Shown here: piece after piece, positions 53,930 to 62,427 of the stretch
Numbering within the stretch: position 1 is the stretch's first letter
How the letters are laid out: every line of letters starts with the position of its first letter
DNA from: Pseudoalteromonas atlantica
GTDB lineage: Bacteria > Pseudomonadota > Gammaproteobacteria > Enterobacterales > Alteromonadaceae
Direction of reading: 5' to 3'
Assembly (NCBI GenBank): GCA_007988745.1
Contig: BJUT01000012.1
Location: forward strand, 18,798-82,797
DNA length: 64,000 nucleotides
Notes under the pieces: generated by a model
Seen by the model: only the letters and a program-made list of their open reading frames with translations
Told to the model about the DNA's origin: nothing
Databases searched by the model: none
Made by a program: the position numbers and the translations under genes

Positions 53930-54441
53930 TAGTAGGATGAAACCCAAACTCGCGTAGTATTTAACTTGTCAAGACGACATAGCTTAATGACTAAGCTACT
54001 GCCAAGGATACGGAATAGGCAACATAGCAGATGCTAGCAGGAAGCATAAAGGACAAGTTAAAAAGGACGCAAGGACGAACTAGGAAGTGCATGAGGCGCT
54101 TAGTAGTTGGAACTACTTAAGGATATTTACGGATGAGGCTACAGGAAGTAGCAGGAGCGTTAGTTTACGCAGGATGGCCAAGGCGGCAAGTGGAAAATGC
54201 AGGATGCATTTAAAGTGGCAGGAGCTACTTAAAAGGATGACCAAGGATGATGCTACAGTAAGTAGCCAAGCGTTAGTTTACGTGGGTTAGCCAGGATGGT
54301 TATGGATTTTGCAGGATGCAATGTTGAGGGTAAATAGGGTTGTTTACTCGTTCAGGGGATGATAATACGGATTTTGGGTCAAGGATAACAAGCAGGATGC
54401 TGTAAGAGTGGGGCGTAACTTTTGTTACGCCTTAGTTTTAT
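53930..54441 (+). ncRNA. csrB: CsrB/RsmB-type regulatory RNA
   Basis: No gene fits this 0.5-kb stretch. It contains 25 GGA motifs between 54001 and 54400, many as AGGA in loops of short stems: GTAGTTGGAACTAC (54103), AAATGCAGGATGCATTT (54195), TTGCAGGATGCAA (54309), AGCAGGATGCT (54391) and GCTACAGGAAGTAGC. This is the hallmark of CsrB-family RNAs, which soak up many copies of the translational repressor CsrA. A Rho-independent terminator closes it. It stands between syd and yqcC, exactly as csrB in E. coli. The 5' end is not fixed by sequence; 53930 is an estimate. Confidence 0.9.
54412..54441 (+). terminator. Terminator of the CsrB-like RNA
   Basis: GGCGTAAC (54412-54419), TTTT loop, GTTACGCC (54424-54431), then a T-rich tail TTAGTTTTA. 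Confidence 0.88.
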
Positions 54442-54495
54442 GTATTAACTTATTTTAGTGGTTCACTTTAACCCCACCGGTTTTAACGATTAGAG

Positions 54496-54795
54496 TTAAA
54501 TTTTGTGTGGCGGCACAACAACGCTTTTTAGCATTTCATTTTCCATAATTAAAATACCTTGATAGGCATTTTCGCCATCACTTGAAAACTCAAACATAAA
54601 TTCGCTTTTGATCCCCGGTTTGCCATTTTTTAAAATGCCAAAGCGGCGTTTTGTGCACGCTACGCTCATTAACTGAACCTGTAATTGCTCAGCTTGGCGC
54701 GCGGCATGACTGTTAGCAGCTTCTGCCACTTTTCGATTTAGCCAAAATAAGTAAATTACAGCGCCAATGGCGATAAACGTCCACAAAGTAGCCAT
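54496..54795 (-). CDS. DUF3301 membrane-anchored protein
   Basis: A 99-aa protein with an N-terminal membrane helix (about 3-20, TLWTFIAIGAVIYLFWL) and a cytoplasmic or periplasmic part (SVACTKRRFGILKNGKPGIK, FEFSSDGENAYQGILIME). It fits DUF3301, a small family of Alteromonadales and Vibrionales. It overlaps the DUF3549 gene by one base. Function unknown. Confidence 0.8.
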   Translation of the reverse strand: MATLWTFIAIGAVIYLFWLNRKVAEAANSHAARQAEQLQVQLMSVACTKRRFGILKNGKPGIKSEFMFEFSSDGENAYQGILIMENEMLKSVVVPPHKI

Positions 54796-55823
54796 TAAGA
54801 GAACAACCTTCCAATTGCGCGAGCGAGCGTTTCGCTGCGATTTTCTTTACGTAATAAGCCTAGTAAGTGTGGGCGTATAGTGGGTATTGCAACTAAATCA
54901 GCAAAGATACTCGGGAATAGCTCGGCAATTTGTTGGTGGTGCGCACAATTATCCATAAAAATATGTAAGCGCTCAGGCTCTTCTAGTTGAGAAAAGCATC
55001 GCCCTGCAATCGTTAAAAGTACATCTGAATCAGTGCCAACAGATGAGCTTAATGCAGCATCTACTAGTTGTGTACACAGCCCTTGCGCTTGACCTTTTGA
55101 AAGCGAGCGCAGTGCGGCAGTTAGTGCAATTGTATCGTTATTTTCAATGGCAGTGTGGCCATAGGCAACTAAAAGCTCACTGAGTGATGGCGGTATTTCT
55201 ACATGTTCAAGCATGGCGCTCAAAGGCTGCAATACCTCTAGTGGTAAATGCGGCCAAGCTTTTTGCAAGTTTGCTAAGTTGTTGTCGTTATTTAGGCGCA
55301 GTGCAAAATCGGCAATACCTTGTAGCGCAACGCTTTGCCAATCATCAAAACCTAAAGTGCCACTAAAGTACAGCTGCGTGTGCTCGTAATATTTAGAGGC
55401 TGGTTGCTTTAACAATACTTTAAGTTGGGCGTTAAAAGCCGCTAATTTATTTGCATTAGGGGTAAACACATAAGGGTTATTATCTAGCTTACCATCGGCT
55501 TGCTCGCCGGTAATTTCGCTGCCTAGGGCTTCAATTACCATATTAGCGAAATGATCGCGGCTCGCGCTCACTAATTTACTTTGCTCATCAAGTGGAAACT
55601 TTAAAAACCATACATAAGGTTCTTTACTTGCTTTGCTATCCCAAAATTGAATAGCCAGCCATGCATGCCCCGCAAGCGGATAAGGATAAGGAACTTGTGC
55701 TTGCTCAATAGCTAAAAACTGTTTTTTATCAAGCTTAGTAATATGCCTGCCAATATCAAAAGCACGCCATTGTGTACCGGCGCCATCTAAGAGTTGGCCA
55801 AGTGTCGCTATGTGTTCGCTCAT
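54795..55823 (-). CDS. DUF3549-family protein
   Basis: A 342-aa cytoplasmic protein. N-terminal motifs ATLGQLLDGAGTQWRAFDIG and VPYPYPLAGHAWLAIQFWDS with WFLKFPLDEQSKL are characteristic of DUF3549; the second half is helical and repeat-like (about 190-340). It is widespread with the DUF3301 gene near csrB in related genera. Function unknown. Confidence 0.82.
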   Translation of the reverse strand: MSEHIATLGQLLDGAGTQWRAFDIGRHITKLDKKQFLAIEQAQVPYPYPLAGHAWLAIQFWDSKASKEPYVWFLKFPLDEQSKLVSASRDHFANMVIEALGSEITGEQADGKLDNNPYVFTPNANKLAAFNAQLKVLLKQPASKYYEHTQLYFSGTLGFDDWQSVALQGIADFALRLNNDNNLANLQKAWPHLPLEVLQPLSAMLEHVEIPPSLSELLVAYGHTAIENNDTIALTAALRSLSKGQAQGLCTQLVDAALSSSVGTDSDVLLTIAGRCFSQLEEPERLHIFMDNCAHHQQIAELFPSIFADLVAIPTIRPHLLGLLRKENRSETLARAIGRLFS

Positions 55824-55928
55824 CGTTATCTCAATTGTTTTTACTGCAAAATTGCCTCAATTATACGCCATAGCAGGCATTGAGGGAACAGGGTATAATT
55901 GCCCTATAACGTAAAAAGAAGAGTGGTT

Positions 55929-56249
55929 ATGTATCAGCAAACGCAGGCTTATTTAAACCAATTAAGCACACTTTTAAAAAAACATAAACTGTGGCAAAGC
56001 ACGCTAATAGAGGCGCATAAATTACAATCTCAAGTGCCTTTTTGTCACGATACCATGGCATTTGAGCAATGGTTACAGCTTGTATTTATTGAAAAAATGC
56101 AGCAATTAATAACGCTTAACCAACCATTGCCACAAAATTTTGCCATTGCGCCTATGGCAGAAATGGCGTTAGTGGGTAAAACCGGCAGCGGCGAAATTAT
56201 AACGCTACTTAGTGAACTTGATGCTTTTTTGGGTAAACCCCATGACTGA
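55929..56249 (+). CDS. yqcC: YqcC-family protein
   Basis: The ATG at 55929 follows GAAGAGTGG and gives 106 aa; a frame from 55899 adds ten residues without support. It has the helical YqcC pattern (LNQLSTLLKKHKLWQS, PFCHDTMAFEQWLQLVFIEK, PLPQNFAIAPMAEMAL). The fold is a four-helix bundle of unknown function. It overlaps truC by 8 bp, as in other gammaproteobacteria. Confidence 0.88.
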   Translation: MYQQTQAYLNQLSTLLKKHKLWQSTLIEAHKLQSQVPFCHDTMAFEQWLQLVFIEKMQQLITLNQPLPQNFAIAPMAEMALVGKTGSGEIITLLSELDAFLGKPHD

Positions 56250-57006
56250 AAAGGGAGAACCTGTAGAGTACGGCGAGCTTAATATTCTTTACCAAGACGA
56301 ATACTTTGTTGCCATAGATAAGCCCGCAGGCTTATTGGTTCATCGCTCTTTTTTAGATAAACACGAAACCCAGTTTGCAATGCAAATGCTGCGCGACCAA
56401 TTAGGGCAACATGTATTTCCGGTGCACAGGCTAGATAGACCAACATCAGGTGTGCTGCTATTTGCTTTAAGTTCAGAATCTGCCCGAGACATGAACAAAC
56501 TATTTATTGAAGGCACTATAACAAAACGTTATTTAGCGCTTGTACGTGGTTTTGCGCCTGAATCGGTGTTTTTAGATAAACCGTTAAAAGAAGAGCTTGA
56601 TAAAATAGCTGACAAATTTGCCACGCAAAATAAAGCGCCACAAGCGGCGCAAACACAATTTAATTGTCTGCATCAAGCCACGCTACCAATTCCTATTGGT
56701 AAATACCCCACGGTGCGTTACTCGCTCGTAGAGTGTTTTCCAAAAACAGGGCGAAAGCATCAAATTAGGCGCCACCTTAATCATTTATCAATACCTATTA
56801 TTGGTGATGTAAATCATGGTGATAACCAGCATAATCAATTTTTTAGGGAGCATTTTGCACTGCGGCGGTTAATGCTATTTGCAACGCAGCTTAGTTTTGT
56901 GCACCCTTACACGCATAAACCCATCGTAATTAAAGCGCCACTAGGTGAAGACATGCTTAGTATATGTAAGCAACTAGGTTGGCCACAGCAAGAAAAGGAT
57001 TATTAA
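56242..57006 (+). CDS. truC: tRNA pseudouridine(65) synthase TruC
   Basis: Start at ATG 56242 inside the end of yqcC gives 254 aa (E. coli TruC 260). It is an RluA-family enzyme: catalytic Asp65 lies in HRLDRPTSGVLLFA, and ITKRYLALVRG and GRKHQIRRHLNHLSIPIIGD are the other family motifs. It makes pseudouridine 65 in tRNA-Ile and tRNA-Asp; a tRNA-Asp gene is in this window at 63.9 kb. Stop and the next start overlap (TAATG). Confidence 0.94.
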   Translation: MTEKGEPVEYGELNILYQDEYFVAIDKPAGLLVHRSFLDKHETQFAMQMLRDQLGQHVFPVHRLDRPTSGVLLFALSSESARDMNKLFIEGTITKRYLALVRGFAPESVFLDKPLKEELDKIADKFATQNKAPQAAQTQFNCLHQATLPIPIGKYPTVRYSLVECFPKTGRKHQIRRHLNHLSIPIIGDVNHGDNQHNQFFREHFALRRLMLFATQLSFVHPYTHKPIVIKAPLGEDMLSICKQLGWPQQEKDY

Positions 57007-57455
57007 TGGCACATATTAGTATTTTTGTAGGCAGCGTTAACGGCGGCGCAGAACGTTTAAGCTACGACGTTGCAAATACAATTGAAAAAGCGGGGCACAC
57101 TGCGAGCGTTATTAGTGAGGCCTCACTTGATGATATAAAAAACGCCTCACATATATTAGTTGTTACCTCTACCACAGGGCAAGGCGATGTACCTAGCAAT
57201 TTAGCAGGGCTCTACTTTGCTATGAATAGCACATTTCCGATGCTAACTGATAAGCCATTTGGTGTTATAGCCATGGGCGATAGATGCTACGGCGATACGT
57301 TTTGCGGTGCAGGGCGCAGCTTTGATGAGCTACTACGTGACTTGCAAGCTAAGCCGGTAGGAAACCGTTTAGAAATAGATGCCTGCGAAGACTTTGAGCC
57401 ATGGCCTGTAGCAGAGCCGTGGTTAAAAGCATGGCTTGAAAAATTACCAGCTTAG
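57006..57455 (+). CDS. Flavodoxin (YqcA/MioC-like)
   Basis: ATG at 57006 overlaps the truC stop. The 149-aa protein has the FMN phosphate loop region SVNGGAERLS, the aromatic/loop region STTGQGDVPSNL and VIAMGDRCYGDTFCGAGRSF. This is the short-chain flavodoxin type of E. coli YqcA, an electron carrier. It is the last of a three-gene operon. Confidence 0.9.
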   Translation: MAHISIFVGSVNGGAERLSYDVANTIEKAGHTASVISEASLDDIKNASHILVVTSTTGQGDVPSNLAGLYFAMNSTFPMLTDKPFGVIAMGDRCYGDTFCGAGRSFDELLRDLQAKPVGNRLEIDACEDFEPWPVAEPWLKAWLEKLPA

Positions 57456-57457
57456 TA

Positions 57458-57667
57458 ACACCAATGCGCAATAATGCTTAATCATTTTGCGGGGTTAAAC
57501 GTGTCGCTAGCTGCGTTAAAAAATGCTCATTTACGACCGCATGGATGCAGAAGGCAGAACCATGCAGGAGCAATTGCCGAGAACAACTAAATAGCGAATT
57601 TATTGCCTAGCTATTAACACGTTTTTCCGGCCTCAAAATAGAGCATTTAATTAAGCGAATTGGTATT
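57458..57667 (+). repeat. MITE-like interspersed repeat, copy 2
   Basis: A 210-bp element with ends ACACCAATGCGC and the complement of ATACCAATTCGC. It shares most of its sequence with 52499-52661 and has an extra internal block of about 50 bp (around 57533-57585) missing from copy 1. It begins three bases after the flavodoxin stop. Confidence 0.75.
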
Positions 57668-57683
57668 AACTGCTTATATGTAC

Positions 57684-57711
57684 AAAAAAGGAGCGCATGC
57701 GCTCCTTTTTT
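57684..57711. terminator. Bidirectional terminator before mltD
   Basis: A perfect 28-bp palindrome: six A, GGAGCG - CATG - CGCTCC, six T. Confidence 0.88.
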
Positions 57712-57728
57712 AATTATTAAACCGTTGG

Positions 57729-59306
57729 TTAACTACTTCTTACATCAACCTTAAGCTTTAACTTTTGGCCAGGCTGTAAATACTTTTGGCCGGCTAAGTT
57801 ATTCCACTTAATAATTTCGTTTACGGTTAAATTAAATTTAGACGCAATACGTGCAAGCGAGTCACCACGGCGTACTTTGTACGTAATGGTGCGATTAGTA
57901 CTTGCAGTTGCTTGTGGTTTACTCGCTGATTTATAAACAGTGAGCTTTTGATTTAAGCGCAATACTGAATTTTTCTTCAGTTTATTCCACGAAGCCAGCT
58001 CATCCATCGTGACATCGTATTCGCGACTAATGTCCCACAGGGTGTCGCCACTTTTAACCGTGTGCGACAGCTTAGTACGGGTGGCTTTATTAGCAGCTAA
58101 ACGCATTTGCTTAGGTAAATGTTCGCTATTAATTGCCCCATCGGTTAAGGGTACTAATAACTGTTGGCCAATACGTATGGTGTTTGACTTTAATTTATTA
58201 AGCGAGCGAATAGCACTAGTGCTAGTGGTAAACTTTTTAGCAATAACCGATAGGCTATCTCCGCTCGCCACAGTGTATTGCTGCCAGCGTAAGCGGTCTT
58301 TAACATCGGTTTGCGCCAGCTTTTGGCTGAATTGTTCCGCTTTATCGGTGGGTAATAGTAAAAAATGCGGACCGTTAGGGTCGGTCGCCCAGCGGTTAAA
58401 GCCTGGGTTTAACCTGTATAGCTCAGTAAGAGTCATATCGGCCATATCTGCGGCCAGTGCAAGGTCAATCTGCGTGCCTACATCAACTACTTCTACAACT
58501 TGCGCGTTGATAACCGGTTTCCACTTTACATTAAACTCATCAGCGCGTTTTAATAAATCGGCAAGGGCTAAAAGCTTTGGTACATACGCGGTGGTTTCGC
58601 TTGGTAAGTCGAGAGACCAAAAGTCTGTTGGTAAATGCTTTTTACGATTTTTCTTAATCGCACGCATTAAACGCCCTTCGCCTGAATTATAAGCGGCAAT
58701 GGCGTTTAACCAATCGCCTTCAAGGGTTTTGTGTAAATACGATAAGTAATCAAGGGCAGCACGCGTAGATTGCACTATGTCGCGTCGTCCGTCGTACCAC
58801 CAGTTTTGTTTTAAATCAAAACGCTCGCCAGTGGCTGGCATAAATTGCCAAATACCCGAAGCACTGCGATTAGAGTAGCCAAATGGGTCAAACGCGCTTT
58901 CTACAATAGGTAAAAGGGCAATTTCGATAGGCATTTCGCGCTTTTCTACTTCTTCAACAATAAAGTGTAAGTAAGGTTCTGCGCGTTTTGAAATGCGGTC
59001 TAAATAAGCTTGATGACGCGCATAGTAATTACGCTCGGTAACAACAGGGCGGTTTTGCGGTACATCAATAGACAGTTGGTAACGAATGCGCTCCCACACA
59101 TCATCAAAAACGGGGGCGTCTTCGCTCTGCTCAACGTGTTGATATTGGGCGTTTACTATCAATGCATTGTTAATATCGTTAGGGCTTGCGCCTTCTAAGC
59201 GCTTATTTGCTTGGGTCGCAGCTTGTGCGTCTGAATCTACGGTTGTTAATGTTTGACAACCACTTAGCGCAAGCGCCAAGGCAATTAATAGAGGAGATTT
59301 ATTCAT
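57729..59306 (-). CDS. mltD: Membrane-bound lytic murein transglycosylase MltD
   Basis: Start at ATG 59306 gives 525 aa; a TTG three codons earlier is not needed. It is a lipoprotein (lipobox ALSGC, Cys17). The SLT domain has the catalytic Glu136 in PIVESAFDPFGYSNRSASG and WQFMPATGERF, then AIAAYNSGEGRLMRAI. Three LysM modules follow (VASGDSLSVIAKKF, VKSGDTLWDISREY, VRRGDSLARIASKF), one more than E. coli MltD's usual two. It cleaves peptidoglycan between MurNAc and GlcNAc. Confidence 0.95.
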   Translation of the reverse strand: MNKSPLLIALALALSGCQTLTTVDSDAQAATQANKRLEGASPNDINNALIVNAQYQHVEQSEDAPVFDDVWERIRYQLSIDVPQNRPVVTERNYYARHQAYLDRISKRAEPYLHFIVEEVEKREMPIEIALLPIVESAFDPFGYSNRSASGIWQFMPATGERFDLKQNWWYDGRRDIVQSTRAALDYLSYLHKTLEGDWLNAIAAYNSGEGRLMRAIKKNRKKHLPTDFWSLDLPSETTAYVPKLLALADLLKRADEFNVKWKPVINAQVVEVVDVGTQIDLALAADMADMTLTELYRLNPGFNRWATDPNGPHFLLLPTDKAEQFSQKLAQTDVKDRLRWQQYTVASGDSLSVIAKKFTTSTSAIRSLNKLKSNTIRIGQQLLVPLTDGAINSEHLPKQMRLAANKATRTKLSHTVKSGDTLWDISREYDVTMDELASWNKLKKNSVLRLNQKLTVYKSASKPQATASTNRTITYKVRRGDSLARIASKFNLTVNEIIKWNNLAGQKYLQPGQKLKLKVDVRSS

Positions 59307-59490
59307 ATATACCAATACATCAGGTAAAAAACTCGGCGAATACTACCCGTTATGAGTCAACATTGCCACTTAACGACCAACTTTAACATGTTGATAAAAC
59401 CATTCGCTATTTTTTAAACCAATGGTTTTACCTAGGATATTCCTAACCACGATGCTGCAAAATTAATTACAACAGGTCAACATATCTTAA

Positions 59491-60264
59491 CTAAAAGTTG
59501 TCTTTGAATCGTCTCAGACTTGCAAAGTTTTCCCATGGTTCATTGTTTTTTGTAACCAACACAAATTCTTTTGGAATTAACTCTGTAATAGTAGGTAGAT
59601 CGCTGCGCATAAATGGATTAACTCTAAGCTCTTGGCCTATTGTACTTGGCAGTGTAATTTCGCCCTTAGCATGCTGTGCATCTACTTTATCGCTGTATTG
59701 GAGTAGCTCAGGGTTACGCGGCTCTACGGCTTTTGCAAATGCTAAATTGGCTTGCGTATATTCATGCGTGCAATATACTTTGCAGGTTTTAGGTAGCTCA
59801 CGCAGCTTATTAAACGACTCCCACATTTGCTCAGGCGTCCCTTCAAATAATCGCCCACAGCCCCCACTAAAAAGCGTATCGCCTGTAAAAGCCAACTCTT
59901 CATGAATATAACAAATGTGATCAAGCGTATGGCCAGGGGTGGTAATAATGTTAAAACGCGTACCCAATACCTCAATGCTATCGCCATCAACCAGTGTATT
60001 GGTGATCCCCGCAAACGGACTGTTTATAGGACCGTACACTGCAATGTTTGAAAACTGTTCTACAAGCTCGGCTACGCCACCGGTATGATCGCTATGATGA
60101 TGGGTAATTAAAATGCCACCAAGCTGTAAGTGATGCTCTGCTAAATGCCCCATAACGGGCTGAGCGTCGCCCGGGTCAACCACCCACGCTAGGTCGCTAT
60201 TATGGGTAGTTAAACACCAAATATAATTGTCAGAAAATGCTTTAATTGCTTTAACTTGCACCAT
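59491..60264 (-). CDS. gloB: Hydroxyacylglutathione hydrolase (glyoxalase II)
   Basis: A 257-aa metallo-beta-lactamase-fold enzyme with metal motif THHHSDHTGG (His55-His60). Other ligands lie in TPGHTLDHICY, LAFTGDTLFSGGCGRLFEGT and YCTHEYTQANL. It hydrolyses S-lactoylglutathione to lactate, the second step of methylglyoxal removal. It is divergent from yafS (53-bp gap), as in E. coli. Confidence 0.95.
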   Translation of the reverse strand: MVQVKAIKAFSDNYIWCLTTHNSDLAWVVDPGDAQPVMGHLAEHHLQLGGILITHHHSDHTGGVAELVEQFSNIAVYGPINSPFAGITNTLVDGDSIEVLGTRFNIITTPGHTLDHICYIHEELAFTGDTLFSGGCGRLFEGTPEQMWESFNKLRELPKTCKVYCTHEYTQANLAFAKAVEPRNPELLQYSDKVDAQHAKGEITLPSTIGQELRVNPFMRSDLPTITELIPKEFVLVTKNNEPWENFASLRRFKDNF

Positions 60265-60317
60265 ATTAATTTGCTCTATAAAGTGACGGGTAACACCTAG
60301 TATAACGAGCTATAAAA

Positions 60318-61094
60318 ATGAAACCAACCCTTAGTTTTCAAGAAGGACCCAAACCGCTGTCATGGCAGCAGTTCCCTCATGGGGATTATTTACGTGCTGA
60401 CATTGAACAAAAAATGGATCAATGGCTGCCGCGTATGTTTGGTTACCATATGCTTAAATTAGGTAATTTAAGTGGCGAGCTTAATACCAGCGTAAGCACT
60501 ATAAAACACCAAGTATGTGTTGCCGAAGAGGGGCCTTACACAGGTGTAATAGCCGATATAGACGAACTGCCTTTTTATGAGCACAGTGTTGATGCGTGTA
60601 TTTTAAGCCACTGCTTAGAGTATCACTCAGACCCACATCACATATTACGCGAGGCGCATCGCACACTTATACCCGGTGGTTACATTGTTATTACCGGATT
60701 TAATCCGTTTAGTTTATGTGGATTGGCGCAAATGTTGCCTTTTAGCGGCCAAAAGCTGCCGTGGACGGGGCGTTTTTTTACGCCTGCGCGGGTAAAAGAT
60801 TGGCTTAATTTATTGGGGTTTGAAATTATTAGCGATGAGCGCTTTATTTACTCATCTCTTGCGCGGGGTAACAGGCTTTCACGGTTTGCATTTTGGCGCA
60901 GCTTTGCCAAACAGTATTTAAAACCTATGGGGAGTGTGTATATGCTGGTGGCGCGAAAACGCGTGGCTCCGCTTACGCCTATAAAACCTAAGTGGCATGC
61001 AAGGCCGCAGTTTTCACCTGTAAAAGGGGCAGGGCTTAGACAAACCTCAAAGCAGCACTTTAAACAGTGTGAGCAAAAAAATAATAATAGTTAA
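60318..61094 (+). CDS. SAM-dependent methyltransferase (YafS-like)
   Basis: A 258-aa class I methyltransferase. VIADIDELPFYEHSVDACIL is the SAM acidic-loop region, HCLEYHSDPHHILREAHRTL the post-motif, and GGYIVITGFNPFSLCGLAQM the C-terminal strand. The N-terminal DYLRADIEQKMDQWLPRMFG fits YafS of E. coli, which occupies the same place between gloB and rnhA. Substrate unknown. Confidence 0.9.
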   Translation: MKPTLSFQEGPKPLSWQQFPHGDYLRADIEQKMDQWLPRMFGYHMLKLGNLSGELNTSVSTIKHQVCVAEEGPYTGVIADIDELPFYEHSVDACILSHCLEYHSDPHHILREAHRTLIPGGYIVITGFNPFSLCGLAQMLPFSGQKLPWTGRFFTPARVKDWLNLLGFEIISDERFIYSSLARGNRLSRFAFWRSFAKQYLKPMGSVYMLVARKRVAPLTPIKPKWHARPQFSPVKGAGLRQTSKQHFKQCEQKNNNS

Positions 61095-61107
61095 AAAATG
61101 TAAGTAG

Positions 61108-61157
61108 GCACTTTTTAACCCAGCCATGAGCCTTACACTCATGGCATTAAAAAGTGC
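61108..61157. terminator. Bidirectional terminator between yafS and rnhA
   Basis: A long hairpin: GCACTTTTTAA (61108-61118) pairs with TTAAAAAGTGC (61147-61157), with an inner stem GCCATGAG / CTCATGGC and a 7-nt loop. The T and A runs are inside the outer stem. Confidence 0.75.
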
Positions 61158-61172
61158 GAAAGCTTTAACGGG

Positions 61173-61637
61173 TTAAGGCTGATACCCTTCATCATCAAGT
61201 AGGTTGCTACTGCCTGCAGCGTCACGTGCTAAATCGTCAACTATTTCGTTATATTTATGCCCGCTATGTCCCTTTACCCATTTCCATGTAACCGTGTGCT
61301 CGCTACAAGCGCTATCAAGTCGCTTCCATAAATCAACATTTTTAACCGGCTTTTTTGCTGATGTTTGCCAGCCCCGTTTTTTCCAATTTGCAATCCACGA
61401 CTCAATACCCTGCTTAACATATTGGCTATCTGTGGTGAGGTTAACGGTGCAAGGGCGGGTGAGTGATTCAAGGGCAACAATGGCAGCGAGCATTTCCATA
61501 CGGTTGTTTGTGGTGAGCTTATACCCTTGGCTTAATTTTTTTTCGTGGCCGTTATAAATCATAAAAATACCATAACCACCAGGGCCCGGATTACCTAAAC
61601 ATGAGCCATCGGTGTAAATCTCTACGGTTTTTTGCAC
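61173..61637 (-). CDS. rnhA: Ribonuclease HI
   Basis: The 154-aa enzyme has catalytic Asp10 ([16 protein letters not shown]), Glu48 ([12 protein letters not shown]) and Asp70 ([12 protein letters not shown]), and the His/Asp set in [17 protein letters not shown]. It cleaves the RNA strand of RNA-DNA hybrids. Size equals E. coli RNase HI (155). Divergent from dnaQ with a 68-bp gap. Confidence 0.97.
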   Translation of the reverse strand: MQKTVEIYTDGSCLGNPGPGGYGIFMIYNGHEKKLSQGYKLTTNNRMEMLAAIVALESLTRPCTVNLTTDSQYVKQGIESWIANWKKRGWQTSAKKPVKNVDLWKRLDSACSEHTVTWKWVKGHSGHKYNEIVDDLARDAAGSSNLLDDEGYQP

Positions 61638-61705
61638 TGTTTTACCTTGATATTATGTACAATAAAGTGATTATAGAAAGATACCAGAGTCAGGCTAAAT
61701 TCGAT

Positions 61706-62419
61706 ATGGCACGTAGACAAATAGTTTTAGATACAGAAACCACCGGCATCGACCCCAAACAGGGGCACCGGATTATAGAAATTGGGTGTGTAGAATTAAT
61801 AAACCGACGTTTAACCGGTAATAATTTTCATGTTTACATTAACCCACAACGCAGCATTGAAGAAGAAGCAATAGATGTTCACGGTATTACCAACGAGTTT
61901 TTACGTGATAAACCACTTTATCGCGATATAGCGCAAGAGTTTTTTGACTACATTAAAGGTGCAGAGCTTGTAATACATAACGCCCCGTTCGATGTGGGCC
62001 ATATGGATAACGAGTTTGCGCTGCTTAACCAAGGCTACCCAAATACGCACGAGTACTGCCAAGTTCTCGACACCCTTAAAATGGCGCGTGACTTGCATCC
62101 TGGTCAAAAGAACAACCTAGATGCTTTGTGCCGCCGTTACGATATAGACAACGCAAAACGAACATTACACGGCGCATTACTGGATTCTGAAATTTTAGCC
62201 GATGTTTACCTTGCCATGACGGGCGGGCAAACCAAGCTAAACTTAAACCAAAATAAAGATGACGGCAGTGAGCATCAGACTGGTGGCATAAGACGCTTAA
62301 GTAGTGACCGAGCACCTTTAGTTGTATTGCGGGCAAACGACGCTGAGCAAAGCGCACACGAAGCACGACTCGATCTTGTAGACAAAGAAGGCGGCCACTG
62401 TTTATGGCGCGCTGAATAA
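61706..62419 (+). CDS. dnaQ: DNA polymerase III epsilon subunit (proofreading)
   Basis: Start at ATG 61706 (MARRQIVLDTETTG) gives 237 aa, agreeing with E. coli DnaQ (243); frames from 61601 or 61655 would run into the rnhA start region. The 3'-5' exonuclease has Exo I Asp9/Glu11, Exo II in ELVIHNAPFDVGHMDNEF, and Exo III in KRTLHGALLDSEILADVYL. The C-terminal tail AHEARLDLVDKEGGHCLWRA binds the alpha subunit. Confidence 0.97.
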   Translation: MARRQIVLDTETTGIDPKQGHRIIEIGCVELINRRLTGNNFHVYINPQRSIEEEAIDVHGITNEFLRDKPLYRDIAQEFFDYIKGAELVIHNAPFDVGHMDNEFALLNQGYPNTHEYCQVLDTLKMARDLHPGQKNNLDALCRRYDIDNAKRTLHGALLDSEILADVYLAMTGGQTKLNLNQNKDDGSEHQTGGIRRLSSDRAPLVVLRANDAEQSAHEARLDLVDKEGGHCLWRAE

Positions 62420-62427
62420 GGCCAACT

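Noticed and set aside
54087-54290. 67-codon frame rich in basic residues
   Set aside because: It lies wholly inside the GGA-rich RNA with stem loops; its codons reflect the repeated AGGA hairpins, and there is no domain.
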